Of a stretch of 64,000 nt of DNA, positions 11,531 to 25,800 are shown piece after piece. A program made the translations under genes and the position numbers. Each line of letters starts with the position of its first letter. Within the stretch, counting starts at the first letter, position 1. The notes below the pieces were generated by a model, which saw nothing but the letters and a program-made list of their open reading frames with translations, had not been told where the DNA came from and did no database searches. Source of the DNA: Liolophura sinensis (Eukaryota; Mollusca; Polyplacophora; Chitonida; Chitonidae); assembly GCF_032854445.1 (NCBI RefSeq), contig NC_088304.1:19505850-19569849 (forward strand). The letters run 5' to 3'.

Positions 11531-13164
11531 TACTGTACGGTGTGGCCCACAACCGCACAGTACCAATCCGATGTGGCAAAGTGTGGCAGAATTTGGCTAG
11601 TGTGTAGTTCCGCAAAGTTCGCGTCTATACCGTGCGACCATTTTAATGTGCAGTACCCATATGGAACTGCCCTGAGAAGCGCGCGCAAAGTGAAGTATAC
11701 GGCTTTGCACAAGAATCACTGCGTAAATTCTATACATGTTTCTGTCATCAAATGTTTCGCTTTGCAGTATTTCAAAATAAAGTCTTGATGTTTTTAAATA
11801 CCTTTGTGGCTGTGATTCAAGGAAAATCTTCTTTACGGGCTTGCAAGCTCTAAAAGACGTGTGGGAAGCCTCGTGAAGTTGACCACATGTGTAACTCTAC
11901 TTCAGTCTGACCTAGAGGCAAGCTAGGCTAATTAATATTACAACTGTCAACCAGATTTATGCATGCGTGGTAGAAACCAGAAAGCCCGAACCTAATTAAA
12001 TCATCGCCCTTCGCCAAGTACGTGACAAACCATATGGCTTACGACTGCTACAAAACCAACGATAACTGGAATCGAACCTGTGACCTGGTGGTTTGCGGGC
12101 CATGCTATATGGACGGATCGAATGCGTGCAACGGAATGAGTCAGCGAGAGGTGCTCAATTACTAATGCAGTTTGGAATAAACTTTCCTTACTTTGTGTGA
12201 TGGTGGGCCGGGGTGAGAAGCATTTCTCAGAGTATTTATTTTATTTCGAAATATTCAAGAAAATCATCTTCAGAAACAAATTGTGCCTTTCCTCCGTTTA
12301 TGACACTACCGATCTTGTTTTCATTAAAACACCAAAGCAAACAGATATGGCTGAAGTTAATAATTTTGATATATATAATCAGACATGAAGATGAATGAAG
12401 GAAGAACGATTGGTAGATAATAAGCATATTAATAGATCGAGACATCGAATACACCACATACGGTACATCTAGGAGATTAAGATATAGTCTATCTTAATCC
12501 CAGCGTACTTTCACATGGTATTATTGTTGCTTTGATGGTCAACGAGACCGGCGTATTGACCATTATGTGTTCTTGCACGAAGTTCGATTGTTGGAGTTCT
12601 CTTACCATCCACCAAGTACACACACTAAGCTTAAGCCTCTGTGTAACAGGTACTGATGCTCGTCAGTTACTTGTTAAGGGCGGACATTCTTGTTTTAAGA
12701 GATAAAATCTTGGGTATGGCTTAAAACAAACAAATAAATAAATAAATATAGACCCATTTAATCCATAGTCACGCTGTTAGAGCGTCGATATGAAAGGAAG
12801 GAAAACGGAAAGGTCTATCACTTCTATGCACATTGTCCCAGTAACGTCTGGCGCAATAAGGGAAATAGCTCTGAGGTAAATATTATTTCGATTTTTACCA
12901 CAAAGTTATCGTTCGTGAAATTATCAAGGGGAGACAAATATGTAAAGACCTGCCCACCTGTCATATTTTATGCGTTGAACGCCTGGAAATTTTGCAGTAG
13001 TGAAAGCCGTGGTAAGAGCGTTTGCGAGTTGTGTGTTGGCCTGCCTCTTGAACGAGTAACGGTTGGTTGTCTTACTTATATCGCTGGCAAAGGTTGCACG
13101 CATTGCCGTAGTATCTTAAAATGTCAGAATGCGATGTAACGAAAACTGGGTTCTCAGTAACAAT

Positions 13165-13310
13165 GAATTCAGTAAGAAATAAAAAAGGACAGGGTGCAAA
13201 GGTACGTTTCTCAAAAAAAAGGGGCAGGGTAGCAATTTCCACTGCATATTAATTAACAGGGTGCCAGAAAACAAAGGAAAAATATTTAGGGGCAGGGTGT
13301 AGTGCTCTGT
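13165..13310. repeat. Repeat with three GGGGCAGGGTG/A-like blocks
   Basis: Three spaced blocks related to GGGGCAGGGTG (one as GGACAGGGTGC), separated by A-rich runs, about 60-80 bp apart. It may be a remnant of an unrecognised dispersed element. No coding potential. Confidence 0.4.
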
Positions 13311-13881
13311 TAAAAAACAAGACTGGGAAAGAGTACCGTTCGTAATAAGCCACCCTGAATACATGTCCTAAACTGATCATTTTCGACTTTAGTGTTTTAA
13401 GATGCCCATACATATCACTCACATTTCAGAGATCGTACGGTTCTTCACTTATTTTACCACATTTCAGGTACAGGATTCTTGTGAAATTACAGACCTACTC
13501 AAATATGTGCTACAACTAACCCTGGATGACTACACCACGCTCTGTTATATAGCCTTAGTACAAATATAGTGTGGCGTAGTCCTCCAGGTCTAGCTACAAC
13601 TTGGGTGGGCTCACCGTTATTCCTTAGAAGTCTGTCTGCCTGCCTCAAAGATCGTTGCCATACAGTAAAACGAGGGCAATCTGTCATGGCGATCACATCC
13701 CATTTATAAACCATGTCAAGTGTTTCACTCTCATGACATTTGGCCCCATCTAGAATTATGCAAGAAATGTGTTCACAGTTCAGTGTTGACAGTTTGATGG
13801 ACAGTTGTACATAGTGTTGAGATTGGTAGAATTGAGTTCTGTTGACAATTCAGTGTTGATTGACAGGCGGTGGGGTCTGTG

Positions 13882-16800
13882 ATGGCCTGGAGCTGTGAGT
13901 TACCCCCAGAGCTTGTCTGCCGCCCCACGGGACTGGTCGTCCTGACAGGTCTAGACGTCACCTATAACGCCATCCACAAATCCATCTGGGACTCATTCTA
14001 CAACAACCGACGCCCAGACCGCGTTCCGCTCCAGTTCCAAGTCTGTGATGGTGACCATGAGTACCCAAAGTGTAGGACTAAGGTACTGGAACAATTAGGG
14101 CATCTGTGTACAGAAGTGGTATTGCAAAAACAGAGTTCAGCCTTGTCATGTCTATTCTTATCTTCATCAGAAGAAGTTATTGTTTATTTGTAATGTCAGC
14201 TTAAGTTTTTGTTTTTCTGAATAAAGAATAAGGCCTTTTGAAGGATAGGGATGTTTTGTAATGCAAAAGGCGCCTGGCTGCCTGACAGAGACATCATTTC
14301 TTTGTCAAACATGTATATGTAAATTTATCCATCAGTCAAAATTAAATCACCTGTCAATTGGGTTCTGGGCATAGAAGTGAACTCCCATACCCCATCTCTA
14401 TTCGCCACACCCTACCCCGCTATTTTCCCCCCGCAGAGAACGTCCTATGAATGGTACATTCCTAAGGGCATCCTAAAAACATCCTGGATGAACAAACACC
14501 TGACACAGGTACCTGCTGTTGTTGTTGTCTTCTTTGACCTGGACTGGGATGAGACCATGTGGAAGGAGAGGCAGATGGAATGTGCCACGCGCATAGAGAT
14601 CGTACGGTGAGTTGGCAGATAGAATTGATTTATTTCACATTGGAAAATTCAGACTGCATTATGCATTGTTGACGTTTTGTCATCACCACATTTCATATTA
14701 TCTCTTGAACAAAGACTGTTGATATAAATATTACATATACAAGAGTTTGCACAGTGAAATTTGAATACCGTAATAACGCGCCATATAGCTTTGAAGCTTG
14801 CTTTATTTTTTTTTTAAATTTAATTATTTCATTTAACATGCATTTATTACACTTAGTTGCTTTGTAGCGGTATACTAATTCCACAGTGATGGTTGAAAGA
14901 TTTACATTTCCTTTAGCTGCAGCTAGTATAGCATGTCCGATTACATTGTTAAAAATGAACAAGTGGTGTTTCATATCACTGAATGATTTGTGTGTTTCGA
15001 GTAGGAACAGTCTCCATGGGCGTGGCACACGTGTTGCCGTGGTTCTCATACAGAAGAATGCCCCTCTTCCTCCAGGTGAGTGGTTAATTGAAAAAAGTTA
15101 AAAGTTATTATTGTGAACATTTGTTAGTTGAAGTGAATCTTAGATGAATTAAATACTGGCTACCTACATGTAGAAGATTTGCAAAAAAAAAGGATTAACT
15201 TGAAGCTATGTTATGAGGGCCTCCATGGCCGAGTGATTAGCAAGCTAGCGCAACACACAGTGGCTTAGAAGCCTCTCAGCAATGCAACTCCTAAGAGTTG
15301 GTTTCCTCTCCGGCCGTACATGGTAAGGTCTTCCAACAACCTGCCTATAGACATGTGTTTCTGCCCCCCATGATGCTGGCCACTGTCATACATAAAAAGA
15401 AATATTCTTGAATGTGCTGTGAAACAAGAAGCAAACAGATAAATCAATCAGATAAATCAATCAAACCATGTAGTATAAAAAAAATAATCATCCACTATTA
15501 TAACTCATTGCGATGCTATTGTTGGAAATTACATAATCTACCAGGAGTGTTTGGTGTTGGAATTATTTTGGAACATAGTCTATAAACTATACTTGTTTTG
15601 TACACGTGTTTGAAATATCTGCTGAGTGCATGTACATGTTCATCAGCATCTACCTGTCTGGCAGTCAGCGTGTCCATCCTAACTGTCTGTTCATCTGTTC
15701 ATCTGTTCCACTCTGTGCCTCTTCATTTGTTTGCGTATCCTTGTATCAGTCTCTCCATTCATTTATCTTTCCTGTTTATGTGGCCATGATACATCTACCC
15801 AGTTGTCTGTCCATCTCTGTCTTTTCCTACATTTGTCTTTCAGTCCATTCCTTTCTATGTTGGCCTGTCTTTATTTTTATCCATTTGTTCATCAGTTTGT
15901 TAATTTGTTTACCCATCTTTTCCTTCCTCTTTTTATTTCTCTCTTTGCCCTTCTGTTCTTTACTCTGTGTGTCTGTTCATTTGTTTATCTTTCTGTCCAT
16001 TGTTCATTTCATTGTTTATCCCTCTGTATTATTATTTATGTGTCGATCTGCCACCCGTTGATTTGTCTGTGTATGTATGTATCTGTCTGTTGATTTGTCT
16101 GTGTATGTATGTATCTGTCTGTTGATTTGTCTGTATATGCATGTATCTGTCTGTTGATTTGTCTGTATATGCATGTACCTGTCTGTTGATTTGTCTGTGT
16201 ATGTATGTATCTATCTGTTGATTTGTCTGTGTATGTATGTATGTCTCTGTATATATGTATCTGTCTGTTCATTTGTCTGTATGTATGTATCTGTCTGTTC
16301 ATTTGTCTGTGTATGTATGTATCTGTCTGTTGATTTGTTTGTGTATGTATGTATCTGTCTGTTGATTTGTCTGTATATGCATGTACCTGTCTGTTGATTT
16401 GTCTGTGTATGTATGTATCTATCTGTTGATTTGTCTGTGTATGTATGTATGTCTCTGTATGTATGTATCTGTCTGTTCATTTGTCTGTGTATCTATGTAT
16501 CTGTCTGTTGATTTTTCTGTGTATCTATGTATCTGTCTGTTGATTTGTCTATGTATAGATGTATCTCTTTATCTGTCTGTTGATTTATCTGTGTGTGTAT
16601 GTATCTGTCTGTTCATTTGTCTGTGTGTGTATGTATGTGTCTTTCTGTTCATTTGTCTGTGTATGTATGTATCTGTCCGTTCATTTGTCTATGTATCCAT
16701 GTATATGCCTGTTGATTTGTGTGTGTATCTATGTATATGCTTGTTGATTTGTCTGTGTATCTATGTATCTGTCTGTTGATTTGTCTGTGTATCTATGTAC

Positions 16801-19800
16801 CGGTCTGTGGATTTGTCGGTGTATGTATCTATCTGTTGATTTGTTTCTGTATGTATGTATATGTCTGTTGATTTGTTTGTGTATGTATGTATGTACCTGT
16901 CTGTTGATTTGTCTGTGTGTGTATGTATATGTCTGTTGATTTTTCTGTGTATGTATGTATCTGTCTGTTGATTTGTCCGTATCTCTGTATCGGTTAATTT
17001 GTCTGTGTATCTGTTGTTACTCTGTTATCTGTCCCTCTGTCTGTCAGGTGAGGATGTAATGGCCGCCGAGAGAGCTGCCTCTTTCTGCAGTGCCTGTGAC
17101 CTATCAGCGAAGTCCTTGTTTGTCCTGCCTCATACGGATCATTTGATTGGATACACCATTCGGTATGATATTGTTCCTATAATACAGGTCAAGGGTCAGT
17201 TTCATGAAGCCTGCTTAGTGTTAGGTAGCCCTTACTTAAGTTCACTTCATATGTGTACCACACACCATATGTTGTCATGCAAGTTAAGACTTTCTTCGTT
17301 GGATTTGCTTCATGTCTGTTTGATTATAACTTAATTTATAAAATTTATATTTTAATTGTCATGCTGGCTTCCTCTCCGGCCGTAAGTGGGAAGGTCTGCC
17401 AGCAACCTTCGGATAATCGTGGGTTTCCCCCGGGCTGTGCCCGGTTCCCACCCACCATAATGATGGCTGCCGTCGTATAAGTGAAATATTCTTGAGTACA
17501 GCGTTAAACACCAATCAAATAAATAAATAAATAAATATTTTAATTGCAAGGTGCTCAATTTGAATTTTCACCGTTTAACATTTGCTTGAAACTGACTTTT
17601 TTCACTCCTACATGATTTTATTATTATATTTTTGTTCAGTCTCGAAATATCATCAGGTGTACTGTCTAAGCACTTAAAAACAACTGCAATATTTTATTGA
17701 ACTCTAGTCTATATATGAACTGACAGCATTTATGCTCAGGAAATCAATAAATTCATTTTTAATCAGAAATTCTTACTATGCCTGGACTGCGCTGTGTTAA
17801 ATCAAGCAGAAACCCGATGTTATGTCACTTCTGACGCACGCAGATATGGTTGATACATGTAGGCAAAGCAAGGTTCAGAGGGCATGAGCAGAAACAGCTG
17901 TGTTCTTGAGTTATAGAGATAACTCACACCTGATTGGACCAAAACTGACCAATGGCAGCGCTTTCTATTCTATTTTTTCATGGTGTGCAATTTTGCTTAC
18001 TTTGAACTGTGATATCCATTTGTGTAACATCACAAAGAGAGGAAGTTATGCTTTTTAAAGTTCATGTTGGATACTTTTTGGTTACATATATACATTTAGT
18101 CTAGTCTTGTTTTTTCTTTTAAAATAGCTTTGATGTGTTTCAGGCTGGAGAATGCATTTTATGAACTGGCACAGGGCTATTACCACTCTGAGGCTCGCAA
18201 AGTCAAAGCTCACAAGGACTTCCTCAACAAGACCAACCATCAGGTAAAGCAATACCTCAAAGAAATAGTCCAGCTGACTCATCTTAAAAGTGCTCATTTG
18301 AAAGTGAAAGTGAAACTAAATCTAAATCTCTGGCCTGTTCAGATTCTACTTTGGAAGGCAACAAGTGTAGAGGAATCACAGGTTTGAGCTGAGTTGGCTG
18401 TGGTTTTAAGACATTTCATTAGTCAGGCACCTTGTAAAGGCTGTTGGTTTACTCTGGGCACTCTGGTTGGCCCCTCACATATAAAGTCTTTCAGACTGCT
18501 GCCTTATAAGTGAAGGATGGTGGTTTACTCCGTTCTCTTGACTTTTTCTCCAATCAGTTACTGGTTTTGCCTGTTATGTTTTCAGCTCGTATTTTTCTCT
18601 CCCCAGTTACTGTTTGTCTGTCATCAGTTTAAGGTGGCCTTCTTCAGCTCATATTTTTCTCTCCTCAGTTACTGTTCATCTGTCATCAGATTATAGTGGC
18701 CTTCTTCAGCTCATATTTTTCTCTCCTAAGTTACTGTTCGTCTGTCATCAGATTAAGGTGGCCTTCTTCAGCTCATATTTTTCTCTCCTCAGTTACTGTT
18801 CGTCTGTCATCAGATTAAGGTGGCCTTCTTCAGCTCATATTTTTCTCTCCTCAATTACTGTTTGTCTGTCATCAGTTTAAGGTAGCCTTCTTCAGCTTGT
18901 AATTTCCTCCCCTTAGTCACTGTTCATCCCTCATTAGTTTTTATCTCATATTTTTCTCTCCCCAGTTACTGTTTATCCGTTGTCAATATAAAGTGGCCTA
19001 CCCCATCTCGTATTTTTCTCTCCTCAGTTACTGTTTGTGCGTCATCAGTTTAAGGTGGCCTTCTTCAGCGAGCTGAAGCAAGACACACACACAGCTATCA
19101 AGTAAGTTTAGCATGAGAACTTAAAAATGAATTGCCTTTCCACCACCACCACCACAACCACAGAGGATACTGGATCCAGTTGTTCAAAACTTTACATGTA
19201 CACAGTTGTATTATAGAAACTCTACATGTACACAGTTGTATTGTAGAAACTTTACATGTACACGGTTGTATTATAGAAACTCTACATGTACACAGTTGTA
19301 TTATAGAAACTTTACATGTACACAGTTGTATTATATAAACTCTACATGTACACGTTTGTATTATAGAAACTCTATGCGTACACGGCTATATTATAGAAAC
19401 TCTACATGTACACAGTTGTATTATAGAAACTCTACATGTACACGGTTGTATTATAGAAACTCTACATGTACACGGTTGTATTATAGAAACTCTACATGCA
19501 TGTACATACATGTACCCGGTTGTATTGTAGAAATTTTACATGTACACAGTTGTATTATAGAAACTATACATGTACACGGTTGTATTGTAGAAACTCTACA
19601 TGTACACAGTTGTATTGTAGAAACTATACATGTACACGGCTGTATTATGGAAACTCTACATGTACACGGTTGTATTATACAAACTCTACATGTACACGGT
19701 TGTATTGTAGAAACTCTACATGTACACGGTTGTATTATACAAACTCTACATGTACACGGTTGTATTGTAGAAACTCTACATGTACACAGTTGTATTGTAG

Positions 19801-22800
19801 AAACTATACATGTACACGGCTGTATTATGGAAACTCTACATGTACACGGTTGTATTATACAAACTCTACATGTACACGGTTGTATTATAGAAACTCTACA
19901 TGTACACAGTTGTATTATAGAAACTTTACATGTACACGGCTGTATTATGGAAACTCTACATGTACACGGTTGTATTATTAACTGTGAATCCTTTCTCTCC
20001 ACAGACATTATAAACAAGCCTATGGGCACATCTTGGAGTTGAGAATGCACGACAACAACTTGCTGGAGATTAAAACAATAGCTGGCTTCATTAATTACAA
20101 GGTAAGAGTCAAGATTTACACTAATCAGGACATAGTTTGTGTCAAACCCTGATCGAATGATGCACTTTTTGCGCATTTGCTGGCTCAGATGATTAAGGCA
20201 AGGGCATTATCAGGTACTTAAAACAAAAGAAAGCTAAAAGTTGATCTAAGGTGCATCTGACAGGCAGCTGAAAACTAAATGCACTAAAAATACTTCCATA
20301 TACATGTATGTTTTTAGATTTTATTTGAAGAGCTTTGTAGGCATTCTAATGTTTGAATGGTTTGATGGGTTTTATGGGCCATACTAATGATGTTTAGGTA
20401 TTCTGACATCAGGAGGAAGAATTTTTTAAAATATTATTTTAGTAATATTTTACTTATGGGTAAAAATGGCAATCATCCAGTGCCATGTTTAGAATAGAAA
20501 AAATGTTTTGTAATGGCAGAGTTCGTAAAGCCTGGGAGTATGACCCAAACAACCCCATTGCATATTGGTCTAGGGAGATCATTTGATCCAGTCCATTTGG
20601 CAGGGATAGCGTTACTTAATCAGTATGACTCTGAAGTTTGGTCAGGTACCATGGAAGGTGGTGTACAACCAAATGTATCATCCAGGGGAAAATTTTGTGA
20701 GTAGAGAGTTAGGCATCAGTCAGGTAACTAAGTATTAATTTGTATAAACTTGTCTTTTTTGCAGATATGTCGTTTATCCTTCCAACACAACGCTCCGCTA
20801 GATGCCATCGCCCAGTTCCGTAAACACATAGATTTCTTCAAGAACAAAACTGGTACCCCGGAACTGGCGTTTGAGCACAGTGCTTGGATGTCCAAACAGT
20901 AAGTGGCGTTTTGTGGCATTTTGTATGATTAACAACATAAAACAGGACACCATTTTTTGATCTACCATTATTACAGCTGACAGTGTCTAAGTGAAGTTGT
21001 TCCCCTTTGCTGCCACTTTAGGTTAGACTTTGTTTGAAGACTACCGTTTTTTTTTGGCACCAGTGTGGTGTGTATATCTGTATGTCAAATTTTGGAGAGT
21101 TTGTCAGTAACATGCCAAGGTTAAGTGGTTTAATCCAGGCATTCCTCCATCCATAAAACTCACTGCCGTTGCATAAATCAAAAATTCTTGAGTATGCTGT
21201 TGAACATATGCTGTTATCATAAAATGATAATTTAAGTAATCATGTTTGCTGAGTAAAACTCAATTTTGGTGTCCCTAAGCTCCAGTTTTTAATCAGATTT
21301 CAGGTATTTGGGGATTTGTTTGACGAAGCCATCAAGCTGGGGCTGACTGCTATCCAGACACAACATCCTGGCTTCTACTACCAACAGGCTGGGAATCACG
21401 CTATAGCCCGCAAACAGCTGTGTAGAGGGTTATGCCATGTAAGTCAACGTGGTTTGAAAACAACTTTGTAAAATTTCATTGATAATTTGTATAATGACCC
21501 ACAAGGTAATGACAGAGCCTTTATGTTAAAAGCAAGGTTAAATGATAAGAATCCAGATAGTTTGAATTACTTTTTTAAAATTTAAAATGCCATATAATGA
21601 AACTGTCGTTTCCACATTTGCCTCGTATAATGTCACGCATGAACAGTTGGTGTTGCCCACCCATGAAGTATAGGCACAAAATTTATGGAAAATACATGTA
21701 CTGTATTTTATTTTTTATTTTTGAGTGGTTAAATAGTGTTATTCAGGGTAAATCCAATTGAACCATAGTTTTAGCTCTGTTTCCATAGGATTTCTTTCAT
21801 GTCATTTAAATGTTTCCACATACTTTATCTTAGGACTGGAGTAGCACTGTAAGCAAGAGACACAGGTTCAATCCTGAGCTGGGTAAAGTTTGAAATTTTA
21901 AACCTGACAATCTTGGTGCATATGCTTCTTTGATTGGTGCTCACTTTATTATTTTTTTTTTTTTCACTGAGTTATTGTGTTGTCAAGTCTCTGGGTTATG
22001 ATGCTGATCAACTTGCATATATCAGGCAAAATTGCCCTGCAGCTAAACTGAAAGAATTTCAGGTTGACCTGCTGGCAGTTATTTCTATTTCTACATCTTC
22101 TCTTCAGTGGGATGGTAAGTTTAGATCTCAAAAGACATATCCATTTGACATATCCAGTATCATTTTGTTTAACACCTGTATTAGATCATTGTTCACTTTT
22201 TCATACTTTTTTCCCTTTTTGTTTTTTCTTTACTCTTTTCAAGTATGATGTGTATTAATTTCCAGCCACTGACTAAGCCCCTCTCTCCGGACCCTCTGGA
22301 AAACCTGAACAACCTGGATTATTATGGACAGAGGCCTTGGCGACAAGGACATCAAAGTAACCCTGGAAACTGTCTTAAAGCTGTATAAATTTTGCTTAAC
22401 TTAACGTAGGTCCAGTAATCATTAAGTGCAAGATGTTAATGTTTAAAACTTACTTCATTGCTTGGCTTTGGCCTGTAATGTCATAGTGCACATGTGTGCA
22501 ACCACACGTGTAGAATGCAGTATCCAAAACTGTACACTGCGCATCACACGTGGGTAAAAATAACCTTGAGTATTATGTTGAACGACCATTAAATAAATAA
22601 ATAAATAAATAAATTGTTCAGTTAAAGAAGAAATGACAGCCTTGATAAAAATTGGAAATGTTCAGTAGAGCTGTTGTGTTACGTTGCATGAACCTTCCTT
22701 TTGTTTGATCTGTTAGTCAATCAGTCCGTGTCTCAATGTTCTTACAGGTATTGAGCCTCCGGACTCCCAGACTGAGAGGGATGGTGTGTTAGCTCTGCAG

Positions 22801-25800
22801 CATCTAGAGACACAGGTCGACCATTCTGTGAGTCAGACTGGTTCTTGTCCGAACATACAAAATGTTGAAATTGTCCTCGAAATTGCTCGGATATTCATAG
22901 TTACATTTACATCTACATATCTATGTTGATCTGTAAGTTTGTAGAGGGGGGCCTCTGTGGCTCAGTTGGTTAGCGCGCTAGCGCAGCCTAATAACCCAGG
23001 AGTCTCTCAACAATGCGGTTGCTGTGAGTTCAAGTCTAGCTTATGCTGGGTTCCTCTCCAGCCGTACGTGGGAAGGTCTTCCAGCAACCTGCGGATGTGC
23101 GTGGGTTTCCCCGGGCTCTGCCTGGTTTCCACCCAACATAATGCTGGCCGCTGTCACATAAGTGAAATATTCTTGAGTACGGCGTAAAACACCCATCAAA
23201 TAAATAAATAAATAAATAAATAATACTGTAAGTTTGTAGAAGACACATGTACTTGTTGTTGCAAATCCAGTTATGATCTAAAATATTGTTCCTTTAATAT
23301 CAATCCAGCAAGTTGGCATCCATACCAATTTTGCAATAAAGTGGTGTTTTCATTTAATACCAGCCCAGTTATAAAGGGAAGACCTATTTTTTCTATAATA
23401 CAAAGTAAGTGAAAAAAGGAGGTATTTGTTGTTAAAACACAAACCCCTTTACGACTGATTCCTTCTGGGATATCAGTGATACTGTGTTATAATGGTACAT
23501 GTACGTCCTGGTGATAATGTGTTATAATGGTACATGTACGTCCCGGTGATAATGTGTTATAATGGTACATGTACGTCTCAGTGATAATGTGTTATAATGG
23601 TACATATACGTCCCATTGATAATGTGTTATAATGGTACATATACGTCCCAGTGATAATGTGTTATAATGGCACATGTACGTCCCAGTGATAATGTGTTAT
23701 AATGGTACATGTACGTCCCGGTGATAATGTGTTATAATGGTACATGTACGTCCCAGTGATAATGTGTTATAATGGTACATGTACGTCCCAGTGATAATGT
23801 CTGAGCTTGTTTTATTTCCCCAGTGGCTGATCATCCCCCTCCTTAGCAGTGCTGTGGCTCAGTTCAAGAAGTACAAGTCTGCTCGCATGAAGAGATACCT
23901 CAGTGAGTAGTAACTCAATAATCTGAGTATGAACTCAATAATCTGAGTATTGACTTAAGAATCTCAAGAATAGAACACTTAGCTGACCATTTTAGTCGCT
24001 AGTACGCAGAAGCTGTGGGGTAAAGTCCAACCTTGCTCAGGGGATTTGTTGATTCACCCCGTGACTGTTTGAGTTATTCATTTATTTGATTGGTGTTTTA
24101 CGCTGTACTGAAGAATATTTCACGTGAATGACGGTGACCACCAGCATTATTGTGGGAGGAAACCAGGCAGAGCTCGGAGGAAACCCAAGACCATCCGCAG
24201 GCTGCTGGCAGACTTATGGCGCGAGAGGAAGCCAGAATGCGCTGAACCTCTGACTGTTTGTGGAGCTTTGGTGACAATAAGCAGTCTGTGACTCTCATGT
24301 GGCCTTCTGCACAGTGTAAAGTTCATAGAAAAATTTTTTTTCTAGTTATACAAGTTTACCTTATTTTTGTTTTTGTTTTTATTTTGTGTTTTTTTTTTGG
24401 TAAGTTTAATTAATTAGTTAACTCAAAAACTTAAGGCATAAAAATTGCATGTTTACATACCAAACTTTAGGTGAAGTGCATGTTTACATACCAAACTGTA
24501 GGTGAAGTGCATGTTTATATACCAAATTTAGGTGAATTGTATGTTTATATACCAAACTTGAGGTGAAGTGCCTGTTTACATACCAAACTGTAGGTGAAGT
24601 GCATGTTTATATACCAGATTTAGGTGAAGTGTATGTTTATATACCAAACTTGAGGTGAAGTGCCTGTTTACATACCAAACTGTAGGTGAAGTGCATGTTT
24701 ATTTACCAAATTTAGGTGAATTGTATGTTTATATACCAAACTTTAGGTGAAGTGCCTGTTTACATACCAAACTGTAGGTGAAGTGCATGTTTATATACCA
24801 GATTTAGGTGAAGTGTATGTTTATATACCAAACTTGAGGTGAAGTGCCTGTTTACATACCAAACTGTAGGTGAAGTGCATGTTTATATACCAGATTTAGG
24901 TGAAGTGTATGTTTATATACCAAACTTGAGGTGAAGTGCATGTTTACATACCAAACTGTAGGTGAAGTGCATGTTTATATACCAAATTTAGGTGAATTGT
25001 ATGTTTATATACCAAACTTTAGGTGAAGTGCCTGTTTACATACCAAACTTGAGGTGAAGTGCATGTTTATATACCAAATTTAGGTAAAGTGTATGTTTAT
25101 ATACCAAACTTTAGGTGAAGTGCATGTTTATATACCAAACTTTAGGTGAAGTGCATGTTTACATACCAAACTGTAGGTAAAGTGCATGTTTATATACCAA
25201 ACTTGAGGTGAAGTGCATGTTTACATACCAAACTTGAGGTGAAGTGCATGTTTATATACCAAACTTGAGGTGAAGTGCATGTTTATATACCAAACTTGAG
25301 GTGAAGTGCATGTTTATATACTAAACTTTAGTATGGTACCCTAATTCTTTGACGTTTTCAACGGCCTCTGCAACCAATATTTTGAAACATTCTGAGAGCT
25401 ACATATGATGTGTAGAGAAATAATCTGCACAGTTTTATTAAGCTTGCATCCTAAGTGACTCAAGCAGATTAATTTGAGAGTCATTTTCGTAATAATTGTA
25501 TGCATAAATTCGACTTTAGTGCTTCAGTTGTTGAAAAGGTTGAAGATTTACAGTAAGTGTTAGGTTAATCTACATGGAGCATGTATGTATGTGTTTTGCA
25601 GTGGTGCAGATGGGGGAGGAGTATTATCATGCAAGAGACTACACCAAGGCCCTCACGTGAGTACATAAACAATGTGGGCATCACCAAAGCCCTCACATGA
25701 GTACATAAACAATGTGGGCATCACCAAAGCCCTCATGTGAGTACATAAACAATGTGGGCATCACCTACGCCAAATCCCTCACATGAGTACATAAACAATG

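Noticed and set aside
14693-15049. Minus-strand open frame of 118 codons
   Set aside because: Shadow of TRAPPC11 intron 2 and exon 3; composition is that of AT-rich intron.
15606-16779. Overlapping open frames rich in Leu, Cys, Ser and Val that look like membrane proteins
   Set aside because: They come from the CTGT/ATTT 32-bp minisatellite in TRAPPC11 intron 3. The hydrophobic look is a result of T-rich codons.
19206-20042. Long plus-strand open frame of ten-residue repeats, 278 codons
   Set aside because: It lies in TRAPPC11 intron 6, is entirely a 30-bp minisatellite, and runs through the exon 7 acceptor in the wrong frame. No independent start, promoter or conserved motif.
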